DNA of 48,558 bases from an uncultured Geobacteraceae bacterium (lineage in GTDB: Bacteria; Desulfobacterota; Desulfuromonadia; Geobacterales; CAIOGM01): contig CAIUUR010000333.1 of NCBI GenBank assembly GCA_903902345.1, positions 1-48,558 on the forward strand. The letters are read 5' to 3'. Below, piece after piece: positions 8,387 to 17,724 of this stretch (the stretch's first letter is position 1; the number at the start of each line of letters is the position of its first letter). The notes below the pieces were generated by a model that searched no databases, was not told the origin of the DNA, and was given only the letters and a program-made list of their open reading frames with translations. The position numbers were made by a program, and so were the translations under genes.

Positions 8387-9286
8387 ATGCGGATACTCAT
8401 TGTGGATGATGTGCCGGACAATATCCGGGTTCTCAGCAGGATGCTTGCCGAAGAGGGGCACCAGCTCTCTGCGGCAACCGGTGGCCGTGAGGCGCTGGAG
8501 CTTGTGGAAAGCTGCAAGCCGGACCTGATCCTGCTGGATATCATGATGCCGGAGATGGACGGCTATGAGGTCTGCCAGGCGTTGAGGGACAATCCGCTCC
8601 TCTCGGCCATACCGGTCATCTTCATCACCGCCTTGGCCGACGCCGAGGACGAAACCCGCGGCCTCTCCATGGGGGCGGTGGACTATATTACCAAACCGTT
8701 CAAGGAGGCGATCGTTCGGCTTCGGGTCAGGACCCATCTGGAGCTCAAGCGCCAGCGGGACCTGCTTGACCGGCTCTGTCGCCTGGATGGACTCACCGGA
8801 ATTCCCAACCGGAGAGACTTCGACGAACAGCTGGACCGGGAGTGGCGACGCGCCATCCGCGGCCAGGAGCCGCTGGCCGCGGCAATGATAGATATCGACC
8901 ATTTCAAGGGATACAATGATACCTACGGTCATCCGGCTGGCGACGCCTGCCTGCGACAGGTGGCCGGCATCCTGGCGGATGGGCTCAACCGTGGGGGAGA
9001 TTTTGTCGCCCGCTACGGAGGTGAAGAATTCATCTGTCTGTTCATCGGGGTGGGGGTCAAAGGGCTGGAGTGCGTGGGGGAGAAACTTCGCGCCAGGGTC
9101 GAAGCGCTCCGGATTCCCCACTCGGCTTCGTCGGTTTCTCCCTGGGTGACGGTGAGCATCGGCGCCGGGATCTGCCGGCCCATGGCGGAGATGCTTCCCT
9201 CCGTCCTTTTGGATGCAGCCGATGCAGAGCTGTATGCGGCAAAGAGAGCCGGCAGAAACCGGGTGAGTGTGGTGGATATCTGCTGA
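8387..9286 (+). CDS. Receiver-GGDEF diguanylate cyclase
   Basis: A 299-residue response regulator that makes cyclic di-GMP. The receiver (1-120) has Asp51 in LLDIMMPEMDG and Lys in ITKPF. The GGDEF domain (about 130-295) has the active-site sequence GGEEF at 211-215. The allosteric inhibition site RxxD (RGGD, 202-205) lies exactly five residues upstream, so product inhibition is expected. The order (PleD/WspR-like, one receiver) implies activation by phosphorylation from the kinases upstream. The start at 8387 has GGAG 6 nt upstream; an alternative ATG at 8375 has AGGAG 13 nt away. It completes a three-gene signalling operon. Confidence 0.92.
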   Translation: MRILIVDDVPDNIRVLSRMLAEEGHQLSAATGGREALELVESCKPDLILLDIMMPEMDGYEVCQALRDNPLLSAIPVIFITALADAEDETRGLSMGAVDYITKPFKEAIVRLRVRTHLELKRQRDLLDRLCRLDGLTGIPNRRDFDEQLDREWRRAIRGQEPLAAAMIDIDHFKGYNDTYGHPAGDACLRQVAGILADGLNRGGDFVARYGGEEFICLFIGVGVKGLECVGEKLRARVEALRIPHSASSVSPWVTVSIGAGICRPMAEMLPSVLLDAADAELYAAKRAGRNRVSVVDIC

Positions 9287-9344
9287 GAACGCTCGTGACT
9301 GCAGTATGCCGGGTTACGACATGAAAAATGAGAGGAAGTAAGGA

Positions 9345-11402
9345 ATGAAGCGTTTGTCGAGATTGTCACTGGGAGTGCGACTGTCATTGGTTCAGGCGGT
9401 CACCATTATTGTCGTAATGGTGATCTTCACCAACGTCATCTCCACAGTTATCACCAGGCAGTTGGAGCACCGTGCCGAAAAAGAGCTGGAACAGCAGGTA
9501 TTGCTGGTGCTTAACTCCATGTCGTCATACCACTCGGCTCTCACGGAGAGTGCCGGCAAGCTCGGCGCCGTGTTTCTGAGCTATTTTCCCGGTGAATTTT
9601 CCCTGAACCCCTCACGAAAAGTAATCGTCGAAGCAATGTCGACACCTACTCTCAAGAATGGCGCCACGACACTCAACCTGAATACGGCCATCGTGGACAG
9701 ATTCACCCAGGTGACGAAGGGAGTGGCGACGGTCTTTGTCCGGTCGGGGGATGATTTTATCCGTGTGTCGACCTCGTTGAAAAAGCCTGACGGCAGCCGC
9801 GCCAATGGGACGGTTCTTGACCGGGGACATCCCGCACATGAACGGCTGCTCAGAGGGGTGGCGTATGTGGGAAAGGCCACCCTGTTCGGCAAGGAGTACA
9901 TGACCAACTACCTGCCGGTAAAGAACGAAGATGGTGAAGTCATTGCCGTTTTGTTCGTCGGCATTGATTTTACCGACGGTCTGAAGGCTTTGAAGGACAA
10001 GATCAGAGGGATCAAGATTGCGGACTCCGGTTATTTCTACGCACTTGACGCACAAGAGGGGACAGAACCGGGAAAGCTGCAGATTCATCCCGCCCGGGAG
10101 GGAACATCTGTTGTTGACGTGAAGGATTCCGACGGTCGCGAATTTGTGAAGGAGATGTTGAGCCGCAAAAACGGGGTCATCTATTATCCCTGGATTAACA
10201 AGGAGCTTGGAGAGTCGTCACCTCGGGTAAAAGTAGTCGCCTATCGAGAGTTCAAGGAGTGGAACTGGATAGTTGCGGGCGGCGCCTATCTGAATGAAAT
10301 ATTTTCCGAAGCGACGCTGTTGCACCATGCCATGCTGGTCGCCACACTGCTCGTAGTCGTCATTTTAGTCATTCTGTTCATGGTCATGGTGAAGCGTTGG
10401 GTTTCGCAACCACTCCACCATGCCGTTGCCTTGACGGAACTCCTGGCGTCGGGGGATTTCAGGACGATCCCCGCAGGCGAGTGCGAGATGGTGAAATCCG
10501 TCGACGAGGTCGAATTCCTTTCCAGGGGAATTCGTCGCATGGCGTCCGCTCTGAAGGGGTTACTGGAGAAAATCAGTCGTTCCTCCCAGGAAGTTTCCGC
10601 GGCGGCGGATTGGGTTAACAGCAGTGCCAAACGGATCGCCACCGGGGCGGAGGATGTCGTCAGTCAGGCGACCACCGTTGCCATCTCGGGAGAAGAGATG
10701 TCCACCACCTCCAGAGATATTGCCCGAAATTGTCTCATGGCGGCCGAGGGGGCTCAACGGGCTTCGGAAACAGCCAAGAACGGCGCCCTGGTTGTGGAGG
10801 CAACCATTGCGGTCATGGGCCAGATCGCTTGCAAGGTGCAGGAGTCGGCGCAAACGGTGGAATCTCTGGGGGCGCGGAGCGAACAGATTGGCGCCATCAT
10901 CGGCACGATTGAAGATATCGCCGACCAGACCAATCTGTTGGCGCTTAATGCCGCCATAGAAGCGGCCAGGGCCGGAGAACAGGGAAGAGGTTTTGCCGTT
11001 GTCGCCGATGAGGTTCGTGCTCTGGCGGAACGGACTACCCGTGCCACCAAAGAGATCGGAGAGATGATCAAGGCCATTCAGAAGGAAACAAGAGGGGCCG
11101 TGGCGGCCATGGAGCAGGGGGTGCAGCAGGTGGAGGCGGGAACAAAGGAGGCGGCGAAATCCGGAGAAGCGTTGCGGGACATCCTGCAGCAGATCGACGA
11201 TGTTTCCCTGCAGGTTAACCAGATCGCCACCGCAGCCGAACAACAGACCGCCACAACCAGTGAGATATCCAGTAACATGATGAGGATTACCGATGTCGTC
11301 CAGGATACCGCCAATTGTGCTCAGCAGTCCGCCACGGCCGCGGCGCAACTGAGCGGCAATGCCGAGGTGCTGCAGGGGATAGTGCGGCAGTTCAAGCTGT
11401 AA
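9345..11402 (+). CDS. Methyl-accepting chemotaxis protein, Cache sensor
   Basis: A 685-residue chemoreceptor. A membrane helix near 12-35 and a second near 325-350 flank a roughly 290-residue periplasmic region that looks like a Cache3/Cache2-type fusion ([40 protein letters not shown]). A HAMP-like segment follows. The cytoplasmic signalling hairpin tip is [20 protein letters not shown] and continues with the [16 protein letters not shown] stretch, which contacts CheA/CheW. No C-terminal CheR-tethering pentapeptide is present; the end is IVRQFKL. The start has AAGGA and an upstream GAGGAAG. Ligand unknown, likely a small carboxylate by analogy with Cache receptors. Confidence 0.92.
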   Translation: MKRLSRLSLGVRLSLVQAVTIIVVMVIFTNVISTVITRQLEHRAEKELEQQVLLVLNSMSSYHSALTESAGKLGAVFLSYFPGEFSLNPSRKVIVEAMSTPTLKNGATTLNLNTAIVDRFTQVTKGVATVFVRSGDDFIRVSTSLKKPDGSRANGTVLDRGHPAHERLLRGVAYVGKATLFGKEYMTNYLPVKNEDGEVIAVLFVGIDFTDGLKALKDKIRGIKIADSGYFYALDAQEGTEPGKLQIHPAREGTSVVDVKDSDGREFVKEMLSRKNGVIYYPWINKELGESSPRVKVVAYREFKEWNWIVAGGAYLNEIFSEATLLHHAMLVATLLVVVILVILFMVMVKRWVSQPLHHAVALTELLASGDFRTIPAGECEMVKSVDEVEFLSRGIRRMASALKGLLEKISRSSQEVSAAADWVNSSAKRIATGAEDVVSQATTVAISGEEMSTTSRDIARNCLMAAEGAQRASETAKNGALVVEATIAVMGQIACKVQESAQTVESLGARSEQIGAIIGTIEDIADQTNLLALNAAIEAARAGEQGRGFAVVADEVRALAERTTRATKEIGEMIKAIQKETRGAVAAMEQGVQQVEAGTKEAAKSGEALRDILQQIDDVSLQVNQIATAAEQQTATTSEISSNMMRITDVVQDTANCAQQSATAAAQLSGNAEVLQGIVRQFKL

Positions 11403-11403
11403 C

Positions 11404-11424
11404 CGTCACCCGGGCGGGGTGACG
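11404..11424. terminator. Small hairpin at convergent gene ends
   Basis: An 8-bp stem CGTCACCC/GGGTGACG with a 5-nt loop lies at the meeting point of the chemoreceptor gene and the glycosyltransferase gene, whose stop codons are only 3 nt apart. It overlaps the last codons of the glycosyltransferase. No U-tract is visible on either strand. Confidence 0.4.
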
Positions 11425-12674
11425 CCATCCCCCCCCTGTAACCGGCGCAGCAGTTCCAGTTGGTCGCTGATACCGGATGCAGAGTGGTGTCCGGCCCGGG
11501 CCAGAAGCGGGACCACAGCCTGTTCGGGGGTGACCCGCGGGTAGGCGGCGTCAGTCAGATGGTGCAACAGACGCATGGTGCGGAAGGCGTCGAACCAGAC
11601 GTGGAATGCCGTCTTCCGTTTGTCTGCACCGGGATTATGGCGTTTCAGATTGTCCCAGGTAGCGCTGAAACCGGCCGTCGCCAGAAAATTTTGAAGGTGG
11701 GGGGAGATCTCCCCCGCTGCCGACACCAGCTCACTCCCGTCGCGGTCTCCTCCTTGCGCCACCAGTTGCAGCCACTCCCCCAGCAGTGAAAACAGTTCCG
11801 GTTGGTAAAAGAGGAGCCTGCCGGTCCCCGCGGAGAGCATATCTCCCACCGCCCGTCCGGTGCCGAAGGGGACGCGATGGGAGGCTCGGGGGGAAGGGTG
11901 CACCACCGTTCCCACCATGGAATCCACCCCCGTCGTCTTCCGGATCTGCTGCAGGAAATAAAAATCCTCCCCCGCTTGCCGGCGATTCATCCCCCCTGCG
12001 GCTATGTAGGCCGAAACCGTGCAGGCCATGGCGCTTCCCACCGTATGAAAGGCGTAGGGGGAGCCGGCCAGTTCCAATCCCAGGACGTAACTCCGGAGAA
12101 ATAGTTCATAGCGATCGATGGCTTCCTGGCCGGCGACATCGGTGGCGGGGCGGTGACGATAGGGGATGCTGGCTCCGCCGCTGGTGGCGTCGGCAAAGTG
12201 CCGGGTGACGGCGGCCAGGTAGTCGGGCTGCACCAGGGTATCGGCGTCCAGACAGAGGAGGAGCGGATCGTGGGCGGAGTATTCCAGGTGCGGCAGAGCC
12301 AGATCCATTCCGATCTTGCGCGCCAGACCGACCCCCTGTTTAGGGGGAAGTTCCAGGGCCGGTGATGCCGCGTCGACCCATCTCAGATGATCCAGACCAT
12401 ACTGTTGTCGCCAGAGGGGGAGCGCCGCCAGCGTTGCCGCATTATCACTCCGCTCGGTTTCACCGGCGTCGCCCCGCTGGTTCACCACCACCAGCAGGAG
12501 GAACTGCGCCAACAGTTCCGACGGATTGGCCGCCAGCGACTGTAGTGTCAGCATAAGGTTGTCTGCTTCCGCCAGGGCCGGAATGACCACGGCGCCGGCG
12601 TAGGAACCGGCTACGGGGGAGTCAATCTTCCAGGGGGAGGTAATTCCGGCGCGGCGCAGGTAGGGGTCTGTCAT
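11406..12674 (-). CDS. Family 2 glycosyltransferase
   Basis: A 422-residue GT-A type glycosyltransferase. The nucleotide-sugar region starts VVIPALAEADNLMLTLQSL, and the metal-binding motif is LCLDADTLVQPDYL (DxD-like). A later acidic segment (RRQAGEDFYFLQQI) resembles the ED catalytic motif of processive or polyprenyl-linked GT2 enzymes. No transmembrane segments are obvious. The ATG at 12674 has GGAG 5 nt upstream; a GTG at 12695 in the same frame is less well placed. It stands alone, so acceptor and sugar are unknown. Confidence 0.8.
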   Translation of the reverse strand: MTDPYLRRAGITSPWKIDSPVAGSYAGAVVIPALAEADNLMLTLQSLAANPSELLAQFLLLVVVNQRGDAGETERSDNAATLAALPLWRQQYGLDHLRWVDAASPALELPPKQGVGLARKIGMDLALPHLEYSAHDPLLLCLDADTLVQPDYLAAVTRHFADATSGGASIPYRHRPATDVAGQEAIDRYELFLRSYVLGLELAGSPYAFHTVGSAMACTVSAYIAAGGMNRRQAGEDFYFLQQIRKTTGVDSMVGTVVHPSPRASHRVPFGTGRAVGDMLSAGTGRLLFYQPELFSLLGEWLQLVAQGGDRDGSELVSAAGEISPHLQNFLATAGFSATWDNLKRHNPGADKRKTAFHVWFDAFRTMRLLHHLTDAAYPRVTPEQAVVPLLARAGHHSASGISDQLELLRRLQGGDGVTPPG

Positions 12675-12813
12675 CTTCTCTCCGGTACTGTTCACTATGT
12701 CCAGAATCGGACGTAACTATACCACATTGTCCCCATGCGGTTACTCCGAAGTTCTCGAAACTATCCGGCGCCCTCAAGGGGATGTGGCAAAGAGCAATGG
12801 GGGTACATTTAAA

Positions 12814-12843
12814 TTGATTGTCGTGAAATGTAAATGATATAGT
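12814..12843 (+). promoter_or_regulatory. Possible promoter for 2Fe-2S ferredoxin gene
   Basis: TTGATT (12814-12819) and TATAGT (12838-12843) are 18 bp apart, inside an AT-rich patch of an otherwise GC-rich region. The dyad ACATTT...AAATGT overlaps it and could be an operator. The remaining 250-bp gap (12696-12946) shows no other feature. Confidence 0.4.
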
Positions 12844-12946
12844 CCGGATCTGCCGGCGGGAGCCGGTTACGTATGTTGGTTAGCAGAACCGGTAGGTTAA
12901 GTCCGACCCAGGCGGACGAAATAATTCATTCCGGAGATATTCGCGT

Positions 12947-13246
12947 ATGCCGAAACAAAACGACGTACCTTACGCTGCTCATGTTTTTGTTTGTACCAAT
13001 GACCGTGGGGGAGCAAGGAAATCATGCGCGGACAATAACAGTCAGCTTGTTAAGTCTAAGCTAAAGGATGTTGCCGGCGAGAAAGGGTGGAAGGGAAAGG
13101 TCAGGATTTCCACCTCGGGTTGCATGGGGCTTTGCGACAAGGGGGCCAATGTCCTGATTTACCCGCAGAAGGTATGGTTTCCCCAGGTTTCTCCCGATGA
13201 TCTGGATGAAATTGTCGCTACAATTGAAAGTTACGTGGTTGAGTAG
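12947..13246 (+). CDS. Thioredoxin-like 2Fe-2S ferredoxin
   Basis: A 99-residue protein of the thioredoxin-like [2Fe-2S] ferredoxin family (also seen as NuoE C-terminal and Shethna-type domains). Cluster ligands are Cys in FVCTND, in KSCAD and the pair SGCMGLCDKGANV; C-terminal Pro/Asp segments (FPQVSPDDLDEI) match the family. It acts as a small cytoplasmic electron carrier; its partner is not evident from neighbours. GGAG lies 10 nt upstream of the start. It is followed by a strong hairpin terminator, so it is a single-gene unit. Confidence 0.88.
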   Translation: MPKQNDVPYAAHVFVCTNDRGGARKSCADNNSQLVKSKLKDVAGEKGWKGKVRISTSGCMGLCDKGANVLIYPQKVWFPQVSPDDLDEIVATIESYVVE

Positions 13247-13260
13247 CTGGGAAAAGGTTC

Positions 13261-13292
13261 AAGAGGGGCGGAGAGAAATCTCCGCCCCTCTT
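13261..13292. terminator. Terminator between ferredoxin and metH
   Basis: A perfect 14-bp stem (AAGAGGGGCGGAGA) closed by a GAAA tetraloop, located between convergent genes and usable from both strands. Confidence 0.85.
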
Positions 13293-13317
13293 GGTATGGT
13301 GTCGCCGGCAAGCAGGG

Positions 13318-16300
13318 TCAGACTGCGAAATACTTCCCCTCCGGATGATGGAAGACCAGGGCCGAGACGCTGGCCTCGGGATCCATCATGAATCCTTCCG
13401 TGAGCTGAACCCCGATCTGCTCCGGCTGGAGCAGGGCAAAGAGTTTTGCCTGGTCGCTGATCTCCGGGCAGGCGGGGTAGCCGAAGGAGACCCTGATCCC
13501 GTGGTACTCGGCGTTGTAGAGCTGTTTCATGGTGAGTTCCGCCGGGTCGGTGATCCCCCAGGCGTCGCGGATCCGCTTGTGGACGAACTCTGCAGTGGCC
13601 TCGGCCAGCTCCAAGGCAAGGGCCTGGAGGATGTGGGAATTGAGGTACTCCCCCGCCTCCTTGAGCTGTTCCGCCTTACCCCGTACTCCCTGGCCGCAAG
13701 TGACGACGAAGAGGGCGACACTGTCACGTTCTCCCGATGCCAGGGGGCGGGCGAAGTCGGGAAGGCAGAGTCGCTCTCCCCCTGCCTGACGGGGGAAAGT
13801 GAACCGGACGACTTCGGCGCCGGAGCCTTCCGGGTCGAATAGGATCAGGTCGTCGCCGTCAGCGGCGGCGGGGAAGAAACGATACAGCGCCTGGGGGCGA
13901 ATGAGGAGCTCCTCCCGCGCCTGGGCCAGGAGCGCTTCCACCGCCTGATGGACCTTCACCGCCTTGTCGTCGCCGGCAGCCAGAAGCCGATCCACCACTC
14001 CGATGAGTCCCAGATGTTTGCTGTAGAGCATCTGCCGGTTCAGGTAGGGGGTCACGTGGGCCAGAGGAATATCCCGGAGAATATGGGGGGTGAATTCCGG
14101 CGAAGGGGGGAGGGGAAGGTCGCTTCTCACCGCCGAACGGCCGGGGGCGTTGCTGTCGGGGAGCGCCGCCGGCCGGGCCGGTAGCTGTTGGGCCGCATGC
14201 TGCTGCTCCGCGGTCTGCCGGAGGAGTTCCTGTCGAAGGAGCGGATCGGAAAGCCTGTTGGCCAGCTCCAGGCCGGACATGGCCTCCTTGGCGTAAAGGA
14301 CCGGCCCGCCGTAGAGAGGGGCGATGCGGGTATCCGCGAATTTTTTGGAGAGGGCCGCTCCACCCACCATGAGCGGGACGTGGATACCGGCGGCCTTCAG
14401 ATCTCCTGCGGTGATGGCCATCTGCTGAGCGCTCTTCACCAGGAGCCCCGAGAGGCCGATGAAGTCCGGATTCTCCCGTCGGGCCGCGGCGATGAGCTCC
14501 TCCGGCGGCACCTTGATCCCCAGGTTCACCACCTCGTAGCCGTTGTTGGAGAGGATAATCTCCACCAGATTTTTGCCGATGTCGTGTACGTCCCCCTTCA
14601 CTGTGGCCAGAAGCATCTTCCCCTTGGTGGTGCTTTCCGACTTTTCCAGGAACTGCTGGAGATAGGCCACCGCGGCCTTCATCGCTTCCGCCGACTGGAG
14701 CACTTCCGCCACGATGAGCTGGTTATCGTTGAAGAGTCTCCCCACCTCCGCCATTCCCGCCATGAGAGGGCCGTTGATGATTTCCAGGGGGCGGTCGCCA
14801 CGGGCCAGGGATTCGTCCAGGTCGGCGGTGAGGCCGTCCTTGATCCCCTCGATGATATAGCGGGGGAGTCGCTCCTCCAGGGGGAGGTCGGCGGGGGGGA
14901 TGTGGGAGACCGGCGCCCGGTCGCGGAAGGCCGCGGCAAAGGCGGCGATGGGGTCGCTCCCCCGCCAGAAGATGAGATCTTCGGCCAGGCGAAGCTCTTC
15001 CTCATGGATCCCCGCGTACCGCTCAAGTTTCTCGGTGTTGACGATGGCGTAGGTGAGGCCGGCCTTGACGCAGTGGTGGAGAAAGACCGAGTTGAGGATC
15101 TCCCTTCCTGCCGGTGGGAGGCCGAAGGAGACGTTGGATATCCCCAGGATCGTGCTGCAGCGGGGGAACTCCCGGGTGATAAGCCGCACCCCTTCGATGG
15201 TCTCCAGGCCGGAGCCGTTGTAGTTGTCGTCGCCGCTTCCCGCGGGGAAGACCAGCGGGTCAAAGATCAGCTCCTCGGGGCGAAGGCCGTATTTGTTCAC
15301 CAGGAGTTCGTAGGAGCGTCGGGCCACGGCCAGCTTTCGCTCCCGGGTCACCGCCATACCGTGCTCCCGATCCTCGTCGATGCACCCCACCACAACTGCC
15401 CCGCCGTAGCGCCGGAGGAGATCCGCCGCCTGGGCAAACCGCTCCTCACCATCCTCCAGATTGATGGAGTTGAGAACACTCTTCCCTTGGAGTCGCTGGA
15501 AAGCCAGTTCCATGACCGCCCCATCGGTGCTGTCGATCATGAGGGGAGCGCGGACTTTTCGGGGGAGGTACTTCAGGAGCTCCGTCATGTCATCGCTTTC
15601 ATCCCGGTCCGGATTGGCCACGCAGACGTCGATGACCTGGGCGCCCCCCTTCACCTGGGTTCGGGCGATCTCGCTCCCCTCCTCGAATTTGCCGGCGATG
15701 ATGAGATTCTTGAACTTGCGGGAGCCGATGACGTTGGTCCGTTCCCCCACCAGCACCGGTCGGGCGTCATCCTCGATGAAGAGCGGCTCGATCCCCGAGA
15801 TGATCTTGCGGCGGGCCGCCGCCGGCTTCCGGGGGGGCTTCCCTGCCACCATCCGGGCGATGGCCGCGATATGGGCCGGCGTGGTGCCGCAGCACCCACC
15901 CACCACGTTGAGCCATCCTTCGTCCACAAAGCGTGACAGCTTCTTCGCCAGGGAGTCGGGGGTCTCGGCATAGTGACCGTTTTCGTCGGGGAGTCCGGCG
16001 TTGGGGTAGACCGAGACGCCGCAGGTGGCCAGCTCGGAGAGGGCGCGGAGATGGTCGGTCATGAACTCCGGACCGGTGGCGCAGTTGATGCCGATGCTCA
16101 TGAGCCCCAGAGAGTCTTCCAGGTGGCAGACACTGGCGTAGAGGGCTTCGACTCCCTGCCCCGCCAACATGGTTCCCGTGGCCTCGATGGTCCCGGAGAT
16201 CATGAGCGGTACGCTCCGGCCGCTTTCTTCGAAGGCCCGGCGGATTCCTTCTCCGGCGGCCTTCAGGTTCAGCGTGTCCTGGGCCGTCTCCAGGAGGAGG

Positions 16301-16770
16301 AGGTCCACCCCCCCGGCCAGAAGACCCAGGGTCTGACCATGAAAGGCGGTTACCAGCTGGTCGAAGGTGACCCCTCCCGTAACCGAGATGGTCCGGGTGG
16401 TGGGTCCCATGGAGCCGGCAACCCAGCGGGGTCTATCCGGAGTCGCTATGGCGTCGCAGGCGGTCCGGGCGATCTCCGCGGCACGGCGGTTGATCTCAAA
16501 AACCTGCTCCTGGAGGCCGTACTCGGCCAGGACGATGTCGGTGGCGCCGAAACTGTCGGTCTCGATGATGTCAGCTCCGGCCTCAAGGTAGGCCCGGTGG
16601 ACATCGGCAATGACATCGGGCCGGGTCAGTACCAGCTGCTCATTGCACCCCTCGTACTCCGCTCCTCCGAAATCGGCGGCGGTGAGATGGCGTTCCTGGA
16701 GTTGGGTTCCCATGGCGCCGTCGATGACGAGGATGCGGTTCTCAAGGGCCTGCAGTATGGAGTGAGACAA
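13318..16770 (-). CDS. metH: Cobalamin-dependent methionine synthase
   Basis: Transfers the methyl group of 5-methyltetrahydrofolate via methylcobalamin to homocysteine. From the TTG start the protein has about 1150 residues, near the usual ~1200, and all modules are present. The homocysteine domain has zinc ligands in SIGINC (near 230) and GGCCGTT (near 291). The pterin domain starts near 340 (LVGERTNVIGSRKFKN), the cap is near 640-720, and the B12 domain has DVHDIGKN with axial His near 729. The reactivation (AdoMet) domain ends with the YHGIRVSFGYPACPE segment. The TTG at 16770 has AAGGAG 6 nt upstream, much better than the ATG at 16800, which overlaps the metF stop as ATGA. It is downstream of metF in one operon. 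Confidence 0.93.
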   Translation of the reverse strand: MSHSILQALENRILVIDGAMGTQLQERHLTAADFGGAEYEGCNEQLVLTRPDVIADVHRAYLEAGADIIETDSFGATDIVLAEYGLQEQVFEINRRAAEIARTACDAIATPDRPRWVAGSMGPTTRTISVTGGVTFDQLVTAFHGQTLGLLAGGVDLLLLETAQDTLNLKAAGEGIRRAFEESGRSVPLMISGTIEATGTMLAGQGVEALYASVCHLEDSLGLMSIGINCATGPEFMTDHLRALSELATCGVSVYPNAGLPDENGHYAETPDSLAKKLSRFVDEGWLNVVGGCCGTTPAHIAAIARMVAGKPPRKPAAARRKIISGIEPLFIEDDARPVLVGERTNVIGSRKFKNLIIAGKFEEGSEIARTQVKGGAQVIDVCVANPDRDESDDMTELLKYLPRKVRAPLMIDSTDGAVMELAFQRLQGKSVLNSINLEDGEERFAQAADLLRRYGGAVVVGCIDEDREHGMAVTRERKLAVARRSYELLVNKYGLRPEELIFDPLVFPAGSGDDNYNGSGLETIEGVRLITREFPRCSTILGISNVSFGLPPAGREILNSVFLHHCVKAGLTYAIVNTEKLERYAGIHEEELRLAEDLIFWRGSDPIAAFAAAFRDRAPVSHIPPADLPLEERLPRYIIEGIKDGLTADLDESLARGDRPLEIINGPLMAGMAEVGRLFNDNQLIVAEVLQSAEAMKAAVAYLQQFLEKSESTTKGKMLLATVKGDVHDIGKNLVEIILSNNGYEVVNLGIKVPPEELIAAARRENPDFIGLSGLLVKSAQQMAITAGDLKAAGIHVPLMVGGAALSKKFADTRIAPLYGGPVLYAKEAMSGLELANRLSDPLLRQELLRQTAEQQHAAQQLPARPAALPDSNAPGRSAVRSDLPLPPSPEFTPHILRDIPLAHVTPYLNRQMLYSKHLGLIGVVDRLLAAGDDKAVKVHQAVEALLAQAREELLIRPQALYRFFPAAADGDDLILFDPEGSGAEVVRFTFPRQAGGERLCLPDFARPLASGERDSVALFVVTCGQGVRGKAEQLKEAGEYLNSHILQALALELAEATAEFVHKRIRDAWGITDPAELTMKQLYNAEYHGIRVSFGYPACPEISDQAKLFALLQPEQIGVQLTEGFMMDPEASVSALVFHHPEGKYFAV

Positions 16771-16796
16771 GGGTGACTCCTTATGTGTGGGGTATG

Positions 16797-17678
16797 TCAT
16801 TTTTGGAGCAGCCCGTCTACGATTCCCAGCACCGCGTCGGCACGGTTGAGGGTGTAGAGATGGACTCCGGGTGCGCCGCAGGCCAGGAGTTCCGCCGCCT
16901 GTCGCCGGGCATAGGCCACCCCCACCTGTTGCACCGCCGCTGCGCCGCCGGAGCGGTCAGCCTCCTGTAATTCCGCCATATAGGCCGGTGGGATGGCTGC
17001 GCCGCAGAGAGAGATAATCCGGTTGATCACCTTGAGATTAACCACCGGGAGGATGCCGGGGATGATCGGTTTCTGAATCCCCAGGGCGCGAGCCCGCCGG
17101 ACGAACTCCCGGTAAAGGGCGTTGTCGAAAAAGAGTTGGGTTACGATAAAATCGGCGCCCTGATCCAGTTTGGTGCGAAGCGCCTGGAGATCCGCATCCG
17201 GGGAGACGGCCTCCGGATGAGTCTCCGGGTAACCGGCGACCCCAATCCCCATCTCCGGATGGCCGGCGCGGATGAACGACACCAGGTCCGACGCATACCG
17301 GAAGGGGGGGGCGGTGGCTGTCGCTGTCGTCGCGGTGCTACCCTGGGGAAGGTCCCCCCGGAGCGCCAGGACATTGGTGACCCCCGCGGAGGTCAGGTCA
17401 CCCAAAAATCGCTCCACCTCAGAGCATTCCGAGCCGATGCAGGTCAGGTGGGCCATGCTCTCCATGCCGTGATCCCGCTTGAGGCGGGTGACGATCTCCA
17501 GGCTGTTGCCGTGGGTGCTCCCACCAGCCCCGTAGGTAACCGAAGCGAAGAGGGGGTGGATGCCGGCAAGCCGGTCAACGGTCTGGAAGAAGGTCGGCCA
17601 TTCCGTTCGCTCCTTGGGAGGGAAAAATTCCAGGGAGATGAACGGCTTTTCCTTCGTTATGGCGTGGATGATCTGCAT
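16797..17678 (-). CDS. metF: Methylenetetrahydrofolate reductase
   Basis: A 293-residue TIM-barrel flavoprotein that reduces 5,10-methylenetetrahydrofolate to the 5-methyl form used by MetH just downstream. Hallmarks are ISLEFFPPK at the N-terminus, FASVTYGAGGS, HLTCIGS, VLALRGDLP (folate and FAD contacts) and FIVTQLFFD. Length is usual for the single-domain bacterial enzyme. The ATG has GGGAGC upstream. Its last codons overlap a possible ATG of metH. No SAM or B12 riboswitch was recognised upstream, and the gap to the preceding same-strand gene is only 46 nt, so co-transcription with it is possible. Confidence 0.93.
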   Translation of the reverse strand: MQIIHAITKEKPFISLEFFPPKERTEWPTFFQTVDRLAGIHPLFASVTYGAGGSTHGNSLEIVTRLKRDHGMESMAHLTCIGSECSEVERFLGDLTSAGVTNVLALRGDLPQGSTATTATATAPPFRYASDLVSFIRAGHPEMGIGVAGYPETHPEAVSPDADLQALRTKLDQGADFIVTQLFFDNALYREFVRRARALGIQKPIIPGILPVVNLKVINRIISLCGAAIPPAYMAELQEADRSGGAAAVQQVGVAYARRQAAELLACGAPGVHLYTLNRADAVLGIVDGLLQK

Positions 17679-17724
17679 GAATGCTCCCGCTGATGGGCAG
17701 AATGACTATGGTGTGGAGGGTGGA

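Noticed and set aside
12696-12946. c-di-GMP (GEMM) riboswitch before the ferredoxin gene
   Set aside because: GGTAGG-like and CCGG pieces occur, but the conserved GEMM core is absent.
14188-15936. Long plus-strand open frame (582 codons) antisense to metH
   Set aside because: It is a shadow of the high-GC metH coding sequence; no ribosome binding site and no family resemblance, while metH is unmistakable.
17679-17724. SAM or cobalamin riboswitch before metF-metH
   Set aside because: The gap is only 46 nt and shows no S-box or B12-box sequence.
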